A DNA stretch of 45,650 nt, taken from Legionella nagasakiensis. GTDB taxonomy: Bacteria > Pseudomonadota > Gammaproteobacteria > Legionellales > Legionellaceae. Positions 35,667 through 44,164 of the stretch are shown here, in pieces. The stretch is from contig NZ_CAAAID010000018.1 of the NCBI RefSeq assembly GCF_900639915.1, positions 1 through 45,650 on the forward strand. Reading direction: 5' to 3'. Within the stretch, counting starts at the first letter, position 1. The number at the start of each line of letters is the position of its first letter. Under the pieces are notes generated by a model. It saw only the letters and a program-made list of their open reading frames with translations. It had not been told where the DNA came from and did no database searches. The translations under genes and the position numbers were made by a program.

Positions 35667-35840
35667 GTGATAATAAATGCTTGGGTATTAGGCATGTTTG
35701 TTATTTTTCTCATTATTTTATTCAGTCTTATGATTTATTTTCAAAAAAATAAGCAAAAGTTATCTTTTATTATTTCCTTAGTGAGTTTTCTTATCATGCT
35801 TGCTATTTTTTTACATGGAGTATCATTTAAGCTTCATTAA
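35667..35840 (+). CDS. 57-residue small membrane protein
   Basis: Starting from the GTG at 35667 with TAGGG upstream, the frame encodes two hydrophobic helices (VLGMFVIFLIILFSLMIYF and SFIISLVSFLIMLAIFLHG) separated by the basic loop QKNKQKL. It ends at TAA 35838-35840. No start ATG precedes the first helix, which may explain why automatic callers would miss it. It lies 14 bases after the lipoprotein gene and before the second ATPase; a partner in metal export or envelope stress is possible. Confidence 0.55.
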   Translation: MIINAWVLGMFVIFLIILFSLMIYFQKNKQKLSFIISLVSFLIMLAIFLHGVSFKLH

Positions 35841-36032
35841 TTGGCCTAGCACTTCGGAATACGATCCGTTAGTTGGCAGTAACTCATTTTTAATCCATCC
35901 TTCCAGTTCTTTATAATGCTTTTTTTTAGAGAATGAAGGTTTAAAATATTTTCTAATCGATGAGATATAATTGTCATAAGTTCTTGATGATGTTTTGCTT
36001 GTTGTTGGAGGAACATCAAAATAGCTTAGCAA
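35823..36032 (-). pseudogene. Fragment resembling the N-terminal region of a Tn3-family transposase
   Basis: A 69-codon minus-strand frame starts with TTG and lacks an initiating context. Its sequence contains RTYDNYISSIRKYFKPSF, then a helix-rich stretch to WIKNELLP. This resembles the DUF4158 region of Tn3-family transposases (RTxKYHRAQIRxFFGFR...WLxxxLLP), but only in outline. No further transposase domains or inverted repeats are seen. It overlaps the small membrane gene by 18 bases. Read as a relic of an earlier insertion; the similarity may be coincidental. Confidence 0.3.
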
Positions 36033-36221
36033 GTGTATTAATAATAAAATGGAGTATTTTGGTTAGGTCATCAATAAATTGACTCCCTTGGTAACATTGA
36101 AATAACAAAGTAAATGGATCTGTTCAATATCTATGATAGAGATGGTTCTCTAACAACCGTTACTTTTACGCGACATATAGCATCAGTGTTTAAAAAAATT
36201 ACGAATAAGGAGTGTAAATAA

Positions 36222-38129
36222 ATGGGCTGCTCGACATGCTCTTCACATAAGGAGCCAATGCCAAAGTTGTGGCATAATCCCAAAGTCATTACAGCAACTA
36301 TAGCTGGTTTATTATTAACTATTGGTTTTGTAGGCTCATATTTGGCATTACCAATGATTATCGCTAATGGGTTTTACATAGGCGCAGTATTAATTGGCGG
36401 ATATTATTTCGCACGCGAAGCAATAGACGAATTTATCAAAGAATATGAAATCGGTATTGAATTCTTGATGTCTCTTGCAGCCATTGTTGCAGGTATCATG
36501 GGGCAATGGGCGGAAGCAGCAACATTGGTATTTTTGTATTCTATTTCTGAAGCTGCGGAAGGTTATTCCGGTGAAAGAGCGCGGCATGCTATCCGAGCAT
36601 TGATGGATCTTGCCCCAAAAACAGCATTAATCCGGCGAAATAATACTGAATTTCGAATACCCATAGAAGAAATTCATATTGGAGATGAATTCATTGTTCT
36701 TCCTGGTGAAAGTCTTGCTACAGATGGAGAAGTCATTTCAGGACATTCTAGTGTTAATCAAGCACCTATTACGGGTGAGTCAATTCCAGTAGAAAAAACT
36801 ATAGGGAGTAAAGTTTTTTCTGCAACTATAAACGGTGAAGGAACTCTTACTGTTCGTGCAACCAAAAAATTTGCTGATAATACATTATCTCGTATCATAT
36901 TTCTTGTTGAAAAAGCACAAGACAAAAAGGGGCGTAGTCAACGTTTTATAGAACGTTTTGGCAACCTATATAGTCCATTTATCCTTTTGGCGGGAATACT
37001 CATAGCTACTTTACCACCTCTATTTGGGCAACCTTGGCAAGAGTGGGTGATTCGTGCCACAGTATTTATTGTTGCTGCAGCGCCATGTGCCCTAGTGATT
37101 TCTATACCCATTACACTTGTAGCTGCTCTTGGCACAGCAAGTCGAAATGGAATATTACTAAAAGGTGGATTATATTTGGAGCAACTAGTGAAGATAAAAG
37201 TTATTGCACTAGATAAAACAGGAACATTAACACAAGGTAAACCGAAGGTTACTGATATCATTCCATTGAATAACCATACTCGGAACCAAATTTTAAATGC
37301 AGCAGCAACTCTTGAATCGCGCTCCCAGCATCCCATGGCCCAAGCCATTTTGCAACAAGCCAATGAAGAAAATATTCAATATAATCCTGTTGAACAGTTT
37401 AAGTCATTAACTGGTTCAGGTGTACTTGGTTTTATCAATGGGAAAAAATTCTACATAGGCAATCCAAAATTATTTATTGATATGGGCCTATTGATAGAAA
37501 CATTAACGCAGGAAATAAATAAATTACAGGCCTCTGGAAAGACAGTAGTATTATTAGGAACTGATAAGGAAATCCTCGGTTTAATTGCAATTGCTGATCC
37601 TCTAAGACCAACAGCAAGGCAGATGGTGTCTAACTTAAAATTGATGGGTATTGAACGTGTGGTTATGCTCACAGGAGATAATTTGATAACTGCCTCTTCA
37701 ATTGGTGAACAGGCGGGTGTTGATGAAGTATTTTCTGATTTATCACCAGAAGATAAGACACGAAAAATTGAAGAGTTAGAAAGACGTTATGGTAAGGTAA
37801 TGATGGTTGGTGATGGAGTAAATGATGCTCCAGCACTCGCAGCAGCTCATGTAGGAGTTGCTATGGGTGCTGTCGGAACCGATGTTGCATTAGAAACTGC
37901 GGATGTAGCCTTAATGGGTGATAATTTATTAAAATTACCTTATCTTATCGCATTTAGTCGTCGAACTTGGAATATAATTTTACAAAATTTGGGACTTTCT
38001 ATAATTGTAATTAGCTCTCTTGTTGTCGGGGCAGTAACAGGTTATTTTACGTTGCCGATAGCAGTTTTAGCTCATGAAATCAGTGAGCTTATTGTTATTG
38101 CAAGTGGTCTTCGTATGTTAAAATCTTAA
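36222..38129 (+). CDS. P1B-type ATPase with APC membrane motif (P1B-4-like)
   Basis: 635 residues, no HMA domain; the N-terminus is MGCSTCSSHKEP, a short Cys motif. TGES (about residue 188), the membrane motif APCALVISIP (about 286-295, Ala where CPC or SPC is usual), DKTGTLTQG (about 331-339), SQHPMA and GDGVNDAPAL are present. The last helix has HEISELIVIASGLRML, like the HE-x motif of P1B-4 ATPases that export cobalt, iron or zinc. It is likely a functional pump with altered metal choice. GTGTAAATAA precedes the ATG; the gap 36033-36221 holds its probable promoter. Confidence 0.88.
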   Translation: MGCSTCSSHKEPMPKLWHNPKVITATIAGLLLTIGFVGSYLALPMIIANGFYIGAVLIGGYYFAREAIDEFIKEYEIGIEFLMSLAAIVAGIMGQWAEAATLVFLYSISEAAEGYSGERARHAIRALMDLAPKTALIRRNNTEFRIPIEEIHIGDEFIVLPGESLATDGEVISGHSSVNQAPITGESIPVEKTIGSKVFSATINGEGTLTVRATKKFADNTLSRIIFLVEKAQDKKGRSQRFIERFGNLYSPFILLAGILIATLPPLFGQPWQEWVIRATVFIVAAAPCALVISIPITLVAALGTASRNGILLKGGLYLEQLVKIKVIALDKTGTLTQGKPKVTDIIPLNNHTRNQILNAAATLESRSQHPMAQAILQQANEENIQYNPVEQFKSLTGSGVLGFINGKKFYIGNPKLFIDMGLLIETLTQEINKLQASGKTVVLLGTDKEILGLIAIADPLRPTARQMVSNLKLMGIERVVMLTGDNLITASSIGEQAGVDEVFSDLSPEDKTRKIEELERRYGKVMMVGDGVNDAPALAAAHVGVAMGAVGTDVALETADVALMGDNLLKLPYLIAFSRRTWNIILQNLGLSIIVISSLVVGAVTGYFTLPIAVLAHEISELIVIASGLRMLKS

Positions 38130-38143
38130 CCGTAGAGGAGTAA

Positions 38144-38539
38144 TTATAATGCGTTTAATACCCTCTCCAGTCGTTTCCTGACTTCACTAGCGATCTGATT
38201 AATTTCAGGATTGCTGACCAATTCCAATACCGCTTGCGGATCCATGAATTCAATATACACTATGCCTGTATTATCTTGGCGTACAACTACATTACAGGGT
38301 AGAAGCAAACCAATAGATGGTTCTTTTTCTAAAGCATGATGAGCAAATTGGGGATTGCATGCACCAAGAATTTGATAAGGAGGCATATCCTGATTTAACT
38401 TTTTTTTCAGAGTTGCTGACACATCAATATTTGTAAGAACTCCAAACCCCTCTTTTTGCAGTTCCTCAGTAACCTTTTTAATTGCATCATCAAATGAATA
38501 CAATGTCTTTTTTCCAAATCCATATTTAATATTATTCAT
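38144..38539 (-). CDS. DUF302-family protein
   Basis: 131 residues. LYSFDDAIKKVTEELQKEGFGVLTNIDVSATLKKKL and the segment YQILGACNPQFAHHALEKEPSIGLLLPCNVVVRQ are characteristic of DUF302 proteins, small alpha/beta domains widespread near metal- and redox-related genes. Function is unknown. No signal peptide, so cytoplasmic. It converges on the second ATPase, with 14 bases between the ends. A small membrane protein gene lies upstream on the same strand. Confidence 0.85.
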   Translation of the reverse strand: MNNIKYGFGKKTLYSFDDAIKKVTEELQKEGFGVLTNIDVSATLKKKLNQDMPPYQILGACNPQFAHHALEKEPSIGLLLPCNVVVRQDNTGIVYIEFMDPQAVLELVSNPEINQIASEVRKRLERVLNAL

Positions 38540-38567
38540 TTTTCTTCCTAATTGTTTTGATAGATAA

Positions 38568-38765
38568 CTACTTACTTCGTAATCGTTTTGCCCACCAAAG
38601 TAGAGCTAGAGTAATCAGGGCATTGATAACAATTGACCAAGTATTTAAAGTGGGAGTCAGAATTATAAATTTGAGGTCTAACGGAACTAAAAATGCAAAA
38701 AAGACGTGTGCCATCGTATGAAAAAATTCAAATCCCGCAAAAAATAGAACGATATCTCTAAACAT
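38568..38765 (-). CDS. Small membrane protein upstream of the DUF302 gene
   Basis: 65 residues with two to three hydrophobic segments (DIVLFFAGFEFFHTMAHVFFAFLV and WSIVINALITLALLWWA), a HTMAH motif with two His and a basic C-terminus (KRLRSK). It is 28 bases upstream of the DUF302 gene and probably cotranscribed. AAAGGAGTAATGCC precedes the ATG, a good ribosome site. It may be a metal-binding or chaperone-like membrane protein; no family is recognised. Confidence 0.65.
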   Translation of the reverse strand: MFRDIVLFFAGFEFFHTMAHVFFAFLVPLDLKFIILTPTLNTWSIVINALITLALLWWAKRLRSK

Positions 38766-38890
38766 GGCATTACTCCTTTCGTTTAGTCTCCATTTACTTG
38801 TTAATTATAGAGTACTTTTCTGTATATGTATTATTGAAAAATAGACGTTGATTATTCTTAAAGAGCTGTTATTATAGCTCGGTCTGCTTC

Positions 38891-39130
38891 TTAAGTTCCA
38901 AATGTTACCAGGAATAATTGTCCCAAACGTTCGGCGGATTCTTCCTCAAGATAAAGGTTTCCTTGATGTACCTTGATTACCGTTTCAATTGGTAAATCAA
39001 GGATATGTGCTAAATGCTCAATATTAGCTTTACTAGATCGCAATAAAACGTCAATCCATAGTTTTTGTTTACATTTATTTTGAATAAAATCAAATCGAAG
39101 GCCGTTGTTAAATTCTATAATACATCCCAT
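38891..39130 (-). CDS. Small hypothetical protein next to the LuxR-type regulator
   Basis: 79 residues from the ATG at 39130, with CACGGAG upstream. The sequence (MGCIIEFNNGLRFDFIQNK ... LLRSSKANIEHLAHILDLP) includes a helix-turn-helix-like stretch HLAHILDLPIETVIKVHQG, which suggests a DNA-binding or regulatory role. It lies after the LuxR-type gene on the same strand, 83 bases downstream. No known family. Confidence 0.6.
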   Translation of the reverse strand: MGCIIEFNNGLRFDFIQNKCKQKLWIDVLLRSSKANIEHLAHILDLPIETVIKVHQGNLYLEEESAERLGQLFLVTFGT

Positions 39131-39213
39131 GTTACAACTCCGTGTAAATATTATGACAACATGGTGGAGTATAAAATGTTTGGCAAAATATCCTATCCCC
39201 AAATTTGGGTATT

Positions 39214-40017
39214 TTAAGATAATAGGCCTAAACGAAATGCTTTTGATACCGCTTCGGTAATATTAACGCAGCTCATTTTAGTTCGGATGGATTTGGCATG
39301 GGTATTCACTGTTTCGCTTGATAGATGAAGATATTCGGATATTTTTTTAATCGTCATTCCTTTGGAAATTAAGCTTAAACATTGTAATTCTCTTGGAGTG
39401 AGCTGTGCCAGGGTTTTTTTGACTGCTTTGCGCATGATTACATTTTTTCTAAACTCACTATCGTTGAATATAGCTAACCATTTTTGGTTGGGTATGGCTG
39501 TTACTATTTCTGGCAGCATCGCATCAAAAAAAAGGCATATAAACTGTTCAAAATTATCGCGTACTTGATAGTAGAGTTTTTTGGGATCCTCTACTTTTTC
39601 AGAATGGTAGGCTTCGATAATAAAATCACATTCTTCACATTGCCTCACCATAGCAAAAGTGGTGCTTAGACTGTAACGTGATTCGAGTATTTGAATAATA
39701 GGAATTTGCATCGCATCATATTTTATATCGCGCTGGATAAAAAATTCTTTCCCATTATAAAGAGTGCGATCATGATCAACGTCTCCACGATATAAACCTT
39801 CGGTTCGATAAGGGATTGCCCATAGGTAAAGATTAGAAATATAATATCGTTGACCACCATGAAAAAATATTGAAATAGAAAAATTAGGAATTTCTTTGGG
39901 GCAGTTAAGCTTTTCAATTAGGTAATCAATTTTTGCACGGAATCGAATAGAATCAGACAGTTCATTGTAGTCATTTAAGTTAACACAAATAGTTCCATCT
40001 TCATTGACGCTATGCAT
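39214..40017 (-). CDS. LuxR-type transcription regulator
   Basis: 267 residues from the ATG at 40017 with AGGGATGTATCA upstream; a TTG at 40053 is an alternative. The C-terminal 60 residues are a LuxR helix-turn-helix: LTPRELQCLSLISKGMTIKK ... HLSSETVNTHAKSIRTKMSC. The N-terminal 200 residues are not a receiver domain (no phosphorylation pocket) and resemble the sensory domains of Legionella LuxR proteins in length, with no ligand known. It may control the neighbouring small gene, the hydrolase or the transporter. It overlaps nothing; 26 bases separate it from the hydrolase. Confidence 0.85.
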   Translation of the reverse strand: MHSVNEDGTICVNLNDYNELSDSIRFRAKIDYLIEKLNCPKEIPNFSISIFFHGGQRYYISNLYLWAIPYRTEGLYRGDVDHDRTLYNGKEFFIQRDIKYDAMQIPIIQILESRYSLSTTFAMVRQCEECDFIIEAYHSEKVEDPKKLYYQVRDNFEQFICLFFDAMLPEIVTAIPNQKWLAIFNDSEFRKNVIMRKAVKKTLAQLTPRELQCLSLISKGMTIKKISEYLHLSSETVNTHAKSIRTKMSCVNITEAVSKAFRLGLLS

Positions 40018-40043
40018 TGATACATCCCTAACATCGATACTAC

Positions 40044-40727
40044 TTACAACCAATCAACCAATATTTTGTTAATTTTGTCTGGTTGTTCTAACATGGCCAT
40101 ATGACCACATTCTTCAATATAAATTAATTCCGAACGCTTGATGTTTTTCGCCATATGCTCCGATCGTTCAATAGGCATAACGTGATCTTGCTCGCTCGCA
40201 ATTAATAGTGTTGGGCATTCAATTGATGATAATAATGATGAATGATCTGGTTTATTGAGAATAGCATTCAATTGATTTTTATAATTCTCAACCCCTACTT
40301 CCTGAGCCATTTCTTGTGCCACGGGTAATAGAACGTTGTGCTTTTCTTTATCATAAATTGAGTTTTTAAAGATAAGCTTGATTAAGAAATCAAACTTCCC
40401 TTTGTTCATTAAATCGAGAGAACGCTCGCGTTCTAATTGTCCCTTTTCTGACACTAATTTTGCAGCGGAATTAATTAGGATGAGTTTTTCAATTTTATTG
40501 GGGATATGACGATATAACTCGAGGGCAACATAGCCCCCCATCGAAAAACCAATTAAAGTAAATTTTTTAGGGGCGATTGAGGTAAAGCGATGAGCCATTT
40601 CCACAATAGAATCGCTATTGAGCACATCAACATAATGAAGTCGCCTGCTTCTCTGAAAAAATATCTCTTGCTGATACCAAAGCTTAGGGGTTGCCAATGC
40701 TCCGGGAATGAGTACTATATCCTTCAT
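40044..40727 (-). CDS. Alpha/beta hydrolase
   Basis: 227 residues from the ATG at 40727. The nucleophile elbow is GFSMGG (Ser about residue 80), the acid is in ASEQDHVMP and the catalytic His in EECGHMAML near the C-terminus, so the Ser-Asp-His triad is complete. The fold is that of small esterases or the BioH/MenH-like group. Substrate unknown. It is cotranscribed with the LuxR-type gene downstream and diverges from the first GNAT gene with only 41 bases between the starts. Confidence 0.85.
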   Translation of the reverse strand: MKDIVLIPGALATPKLWYQQEIFFQRSRRLHYVDVLNSDSIVEMAHRFTSIAPKKFTLIGFSMGGYVALELYRHIPNKIEKLILINSAAKLVSEKGQLERERSLDLMNKGKFDFLIKLIFKNSIYDKEKHNVLLPVAQEMAQEVGVENYKNQLNAILNKPDHSSLLSSIECPTLLIASEQDHVMPIERSEHMAKNIKRSELIYIEECGHMAMLEQPDKINKILVDWL

Positions 40728-40768
40728 AGTTATGATCACATTATTTACAACCGTTATTAAGATATCCT

Positions 40769-41281
40769 ATGGTGGCAATAATTCAAGCAAAATCTGAGTA
40801 TTTGAGTCAAATTTATACAATAATTCTGGAGCTGGCAAAATATGAGAACATTCTGGATAAAATTAAAATAACCGAATCACAGCTTGGTGAACTTCTTTTT
40901 TGTAATCAGCCTAACCATTTCATTGGTGTTGCTTTGGTGGAAGAAAAAATTTGTGGTTTAGTGATGTTCAATTACACTCAAAATAATATTTGTGTCAATG
41001 TAACGCAGGGGATTTATATTGAGAATTTATATGTTTCTCCTCCATATCGGCGTCAAGGGATTGGGTGTGCTTTATTCAAGTATGTTGCGTGTAAAGCAGC
41101 AGCTCATAACTGTTCAAGAATAGAGTGGTGGGTATCTCGAAATAATCGAGAAGCCAGGCATTTTTATAAAAAAATTGGTGGGGTCGCTTTATTAGACTGG
41201 CAAATTTTTAAATGTGACCAAATTGGTATTAATAACTTGATGAGCATAGGAGTTGCTAATGAACATATCCTCTTCGAGTAA
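40769..41281 (+). CDS. GNAT acetyltransferase, diamine/thialysine-type
   Basis: 170 residues. The acetyl-CoA-binding segment is VSPPYRRQGIGCALFKYVACKAA (R-x-x-G-x-G), preceded by IYIENLYV and followed by WVSRNNREARHFYKKIGG, the typical GNAT end. The N-terminal LAKYENILDKIKITESQLGELLF and the overall pattern recall spermidine/thialysine acetyltransferases. It may acetylate a polyamine or lysine analogue. It overlaps the MFS gene by 23 bases, so the two are likely cotranscribed. Confidence 0.8.
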   Translation: MVAIIQAKSEYLSQIYTIILELAKYENILDKIKITESQLGELLFCNQPNHFIGVALVEEKICGLVMFNYTQNNICVNVTQGIYIENLYVSPPYRRQGIGCALFKYVACKAAAHNCSRIEWWVSRNNREARHFYKKIGGVALLDWQIFKCDQIGINNLMSIGVANEHILFE

Positions 41282-42533
41282 AGCATTATTCGCTGGAGTT
41301 TCTGGCACGGCATTACAATGGTATGACTTTGCACTTTTTGGATATTTCGCTCCAATTATTGCAGCAACTTATTTTCCTAATGACAATCAATTTGCTTCGC
41401 TTTTAAGTGCTTTTGGAGTATTTGCTGTTGGTTATTTATTAGCGCCAATAGGTTCACTTTTTTTTGGCTATATTGGTGATCAGTTCGGCAGGAAGCGTGC
41501 TTTAACTCTTAGTATTTTAGCAATGGCGATCCCTACAGCTATGATCAGTATTGTTCCTTCTTACCAATATATTGGAATTACAGCGCCTCTTCTTATTACT
41601 TTGTTGAGGATAATTCAAGGTTTTGTCGCAAGTAGCGAATTTACTGGATCCGCTATTTTTCTTGTTGAGCATGCTAAGACTGAGAAAAAAGCATTGTATG
41701 GTTGTTTAACCAGTTCGGCTTACAGCACTGGTTTGATACTAGCAGGCTTAGCTGCTTCATTCTTTACGGCCTCATTTATGCCAGACTGGGGATGGCGAAT
41801 CGGTTTTGGATTGGCTTTGATTGCTGGCATTTTGATTTTTTATTTACGAACCCATGTTGCTGAAACACCTGAATATGAAAATATTGTTCAACATGATAAA
41901 CGACGCCTGCCATTTCTAGCTGCGCTAAAAGAAGCGCCTTTGGCAGTAGTTGGTATTATAGGGATAGCATGGTTAGTCAGTATAATGACTTTTGGAACCT
42001 ATGTATTTACAGCCACATACCTGCATAGCTATTTTCATATTTCACTTGGTTTAGCTACATTAATTATCACCATAGCTTTAGCAGTTGATGCCACACTTGA
42101 ACCATTTATTGCTTTGTTAGCAGGCAGAATAGGGTTATTAAAAGTAATTCGATTGGGTATGGTTGCTATGTTACTTTTAAGTATTCCCATTTTTTTCCTA
42201 CTTGCCACTGGGAATGTTGTTTTGATTGCACTAGGATTAGTTTTCATGTCTATTTTGATTGCCATTACTTATGCGCCACTCAACGCATATATGGTTTCTC
42301 TATTTCCTCATCAATATCGTTATAGTGGGTTTGGGGTCGCTTTTAATGTAGGTATTTCATTGTTTGGTGGTACAACACCTGTAGTGATGATGTGGTTGGT
42401 GAATACAACAAGTAATTTTATTTCGCCAGCCTGGTATTATATGTTTGGGGCAATCGTAGGATTAGGTTCCATAATGATTTGTGAACAAGGTCGAAGAAAA
42501 TTGATGCGTTTGGAATCTGCTTTAGCTTATTAA
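41259..42533 (+). CDS. MFS transporter, metabolite:H+ symporter (MHS) type
   Basis: 424 residues from the ATG at 41259, preceded by AGGAG. Twelve hydrophobic segments; the first helix region GVSGTALQWYDFALFGYFAP and the loop FFGYIGDQFGRKRALTLSI (the MFS A motif) are typical of the MHS group that includes ProP and citrate or shikimate carriers. The second loop QGFVASSEFTGSAIFLVE is also conserved in this group. The substrate is likely an amino acid, betaine or organic acid. The gene start overlaps the GNAT gene and its end is 16 bases before the second GNAT gene. Confidence 0.88.
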   Translation: MNISSSSKALFAGVSGTALQWYDFALFGYFAPIIAATYFPNDNQFASLLSAFGVFAVGYLLAPIGSLFFGYIGDQFGRKRALTLSILAMAIPTAMISIVPSYQYIGITAPLLITLLRIIQGFVASSEFTGSAIFLVEHAKTEKKALYGCLTSSAYSTGLILAGLAASFFTASFMPDWGWRIGFGLALIAGILIFYLRTHVAETPEYENIVQHDKRRLPFLAALKEAPLAVVGIIGIAWLVSIMTFGTYVFTATYLHSYFHISLGLATLIITIALAVDATLEPFIALLAGRIGLLKVIRLGMVAMLLLSIPIFFLLATGNVVLIALGLVFMSILIAITYAPLNAYMVSLFPHQYRYSGFGVAFNVGISLFGGTTPVVMMWLVNTTSNFISPAWYYMFGAIVGLGSIMICEQGRRKLMRLESALAY

Positions 42534-42549
42534 AAATGAGGTGTTTGTG

Positions 42550-43032
42550 ATGTTGTTTAGTTCCGCTTTATCAAAACATAGACTTACTTTTACACGATTA
42601 AGTGATTGTATGGAGTATATTCCCCTCGCAGCCAAATGGGCTGAAGATGAATGGGGATATATACGAAACAAAGGAGTTGAATATCGCGAGGGCGTGATGC
42701 ATACGCTGAGGCGTGATCTCTACATTGGTACTTATGCAGGACAGCCTGTAGCGATGTTTGCTCTATTAGAGCATGAATTTCCTAACTCGCGTGGATTAAG
42801 TGCACGTGAACTAATGTATGTTTATGTAGATAAAAATTATCGAGGACTAGGATTTGGTAAACAGATTATTGAAGAAGCAAAACGATTAGCCACAGCGGTA
42901 GGTTCGGATTTGATTTTGCTAGATACGCTAAAGCCTAGTTTAAATCGATTATATGAAAAACATGGTGCGAAAGTGGTTTGTGAGGGTAGTTTGTTCTCTC
43001 ATCCAACCGACGTGTTAAGTATATCAATTTAA
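42550..43032 (+). CDS. GNAT acetyltransferase
   Basis: 160 residues from the ATG at 42550; GTG codons at 42541 and 42547 are alternatives. The GNAT motif is VDKNYRGLGFGKQIIEEAKRLA (R-G-L-G-F-G), followed by ILLDTLKPSLNRLYEKHGAK, a standard C-terminal part of the fold. The N-terminus ECxDY-like segment has no clear substrate clue. It is the last of a plus-strand cluster with the transporter and the diamine-type GNAT, so the three may process and move one substrate. Confidence 0.8.
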   Translation: MLFSSALSKHRLTFTRLSDCMEYIPLAAKWAEDEWGYIRNKGVEYREGVMHTLRRDLYIGTYAGQPVAMFALLEHEFPNSRGLSARELMYVYVDKNYRGLGFGKQIIEEAKRLATAVGSDLILLDTLKPSLNRLYEKHGAKVVCEGSLFSHPTDVLSISI

Positions 43033-43052
43033 TAATTTTTAGGAATTTATAA

Positions 43053-44057
43053 GTGGCCAAAGAATTAAAAGGAAATAATCAGTCAGATTTTGCTAAAGTG
43101 CATCAAATGATTACTGAGGCTAAATCCAGGGTTTGGCAACAAGTCAATAAGACTCTTATTCAGTTGTATTGGTCTATCGGACAGTATGTATCTAATAAGA
43201 TAACACATGATGGTTGGGGCAAGGGTATTGTAGAAGAGCTAGCGGACTATATATCAATAGAGCTACCAACAATTAAGGGGTTTTCAGCGCGTAATATATG
43301 GAGAATGAAGCAATTTTATGAGACTTATCATGAGAATACAGAACTGTCGGCAGTGCTGACAGAAATTACGTGGACAAATCATTTGCACATTTTGTCTAAA
43401 ACAAAGTCTATGGAAGAAAAAGAGTTTTATCTGCGTTTAGCTGCCAAACATCATTACTCTGAGCGCGATTTCTCAAGGTTAATAAACGTCGGAACATTTG
43501 AAAGAACAGTGCTTGCCGATCAAAAACTGTCAGCAGTGCTGACAGAATTACCTGATAGCAAGGGGAGGTTTAAAGACAGTTATGTTTTTGAGTTTTTAAA
43601 TTTACCTGATGATCACAAAGAAAAAGATTTAAGACGAGCCTTGGTCGCAAACCTAAAAAAATTTCTACTTGAACTTGGTCCAGATTTTAGTTTGATGGGA
43701 GAGGAATACCCTTTGCAAGTAGGAATGAAAGATTTTCGTGTGGATTTATTGCTTTTTCATCGCGCGCTTAACTGTATGATTGCAATAGAATTAAAGTGCA
43801 TCGAATTTAGTCCTTCGCATTTAGGACAATTACAATTTTATTTAGAAGTATTGGATAAAAACATAAAAAAAGCACATGAAAATCCAACGATTGGTATATT
43901 AATTTGCAAAACGAAGGATGAGGAGGTTGTTCAATATGCGATGAATAGACATGCTTCTCCAACGTTAATTGCAGAGTATGAAACCAAATTAATTAGTAAA
44001 GCTGTATTGCAAAATAAGTTACACGAGTTTGCATTACAGTGGGACAATGATGAATAG
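43053..44057 (+). CDS. DUF1016/YhcG-family PD-(D/E)XK nuclease
   Basis: 334 residues, GTG start after TTTAGGAATTTATAA. The N-terminal domain (VHQMITEAKSRVWQQVNKTLIQLYWSIGQYVS) and the C-terminal domain with FRVDLLLFHRALNCMIAIELK (D about 231, E-x-K about 247-249) are typical of YhcG/DUF1016 proteins, predicted nucleases. A PDDEXK active site is visible. They often sit near restriction or mobile-element genes. It may act in DNA repair, defence or element maintenance. It ends 50 bases before a 16-bp inverted repeat. Confidence 0.9.
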   Translation: MAKELKGNNQSDFAKVHQMITEAKSRVWQQVNKTLIQLYWSIGQYVSNKITHDGWGKGIVEELADYISIELPTIKGFSARNIWRMKQFYETYHENTELSAVLTEITWTNHLHILSKTKSMEEKEFYLRLAAKHHYSERDFSRLINVGTFERTVLADQKLSAVLTELPDSKGRFKDSYVFEFLNLPDDHKEKDLRRALVANLKKFLLELGPDFSLMGEEYPLQVGMKDFRVDLLLFHRALNCMIAIELKCIEFSPSHLGQLQFYLEVLDKNIKKAHENPTIGILICKTKDEEVVQYAMNRHASPTLIAEYETKLISKAVLQNKLHEFALQWDNDE

Positions 44058-44106
44058 CAGGTGTTCTAAATAAATTATTTTTCAAAAAATTAAAGAAAAA
44101 CAATTG

Positions 44107-44158
44107 AACCAAAAAACACGATATGTTTAAATAAAACAACAAATCGTGTTTTTTGGTT
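44107..44158. repeat. 16-bp perfect inverted repeat before the AlpA-like gene
   Basis: AACCAAAAAACACGAT and ATCGTGTTTTTTGGTT are exact reverse complements with a 20-base loop. It sits six bases before the ATG of the AlpA-like gene and follows the nuclease gene. As a terminator it would end the nuclease transcript (T-run after the stem). The CGTGTTTT core is shared with the lvr operators, so it may also be a repressor site controlling the integrase genes. Confidence 0.65.
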
Positions 44159-44164
44159 TTTAAT

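Noticed and set aside
36938-37363. 141-codon minus-strand frame inside the second ATPase
   Set aside because: Shadow of a gene with clear ATPase motifs on the other strand.
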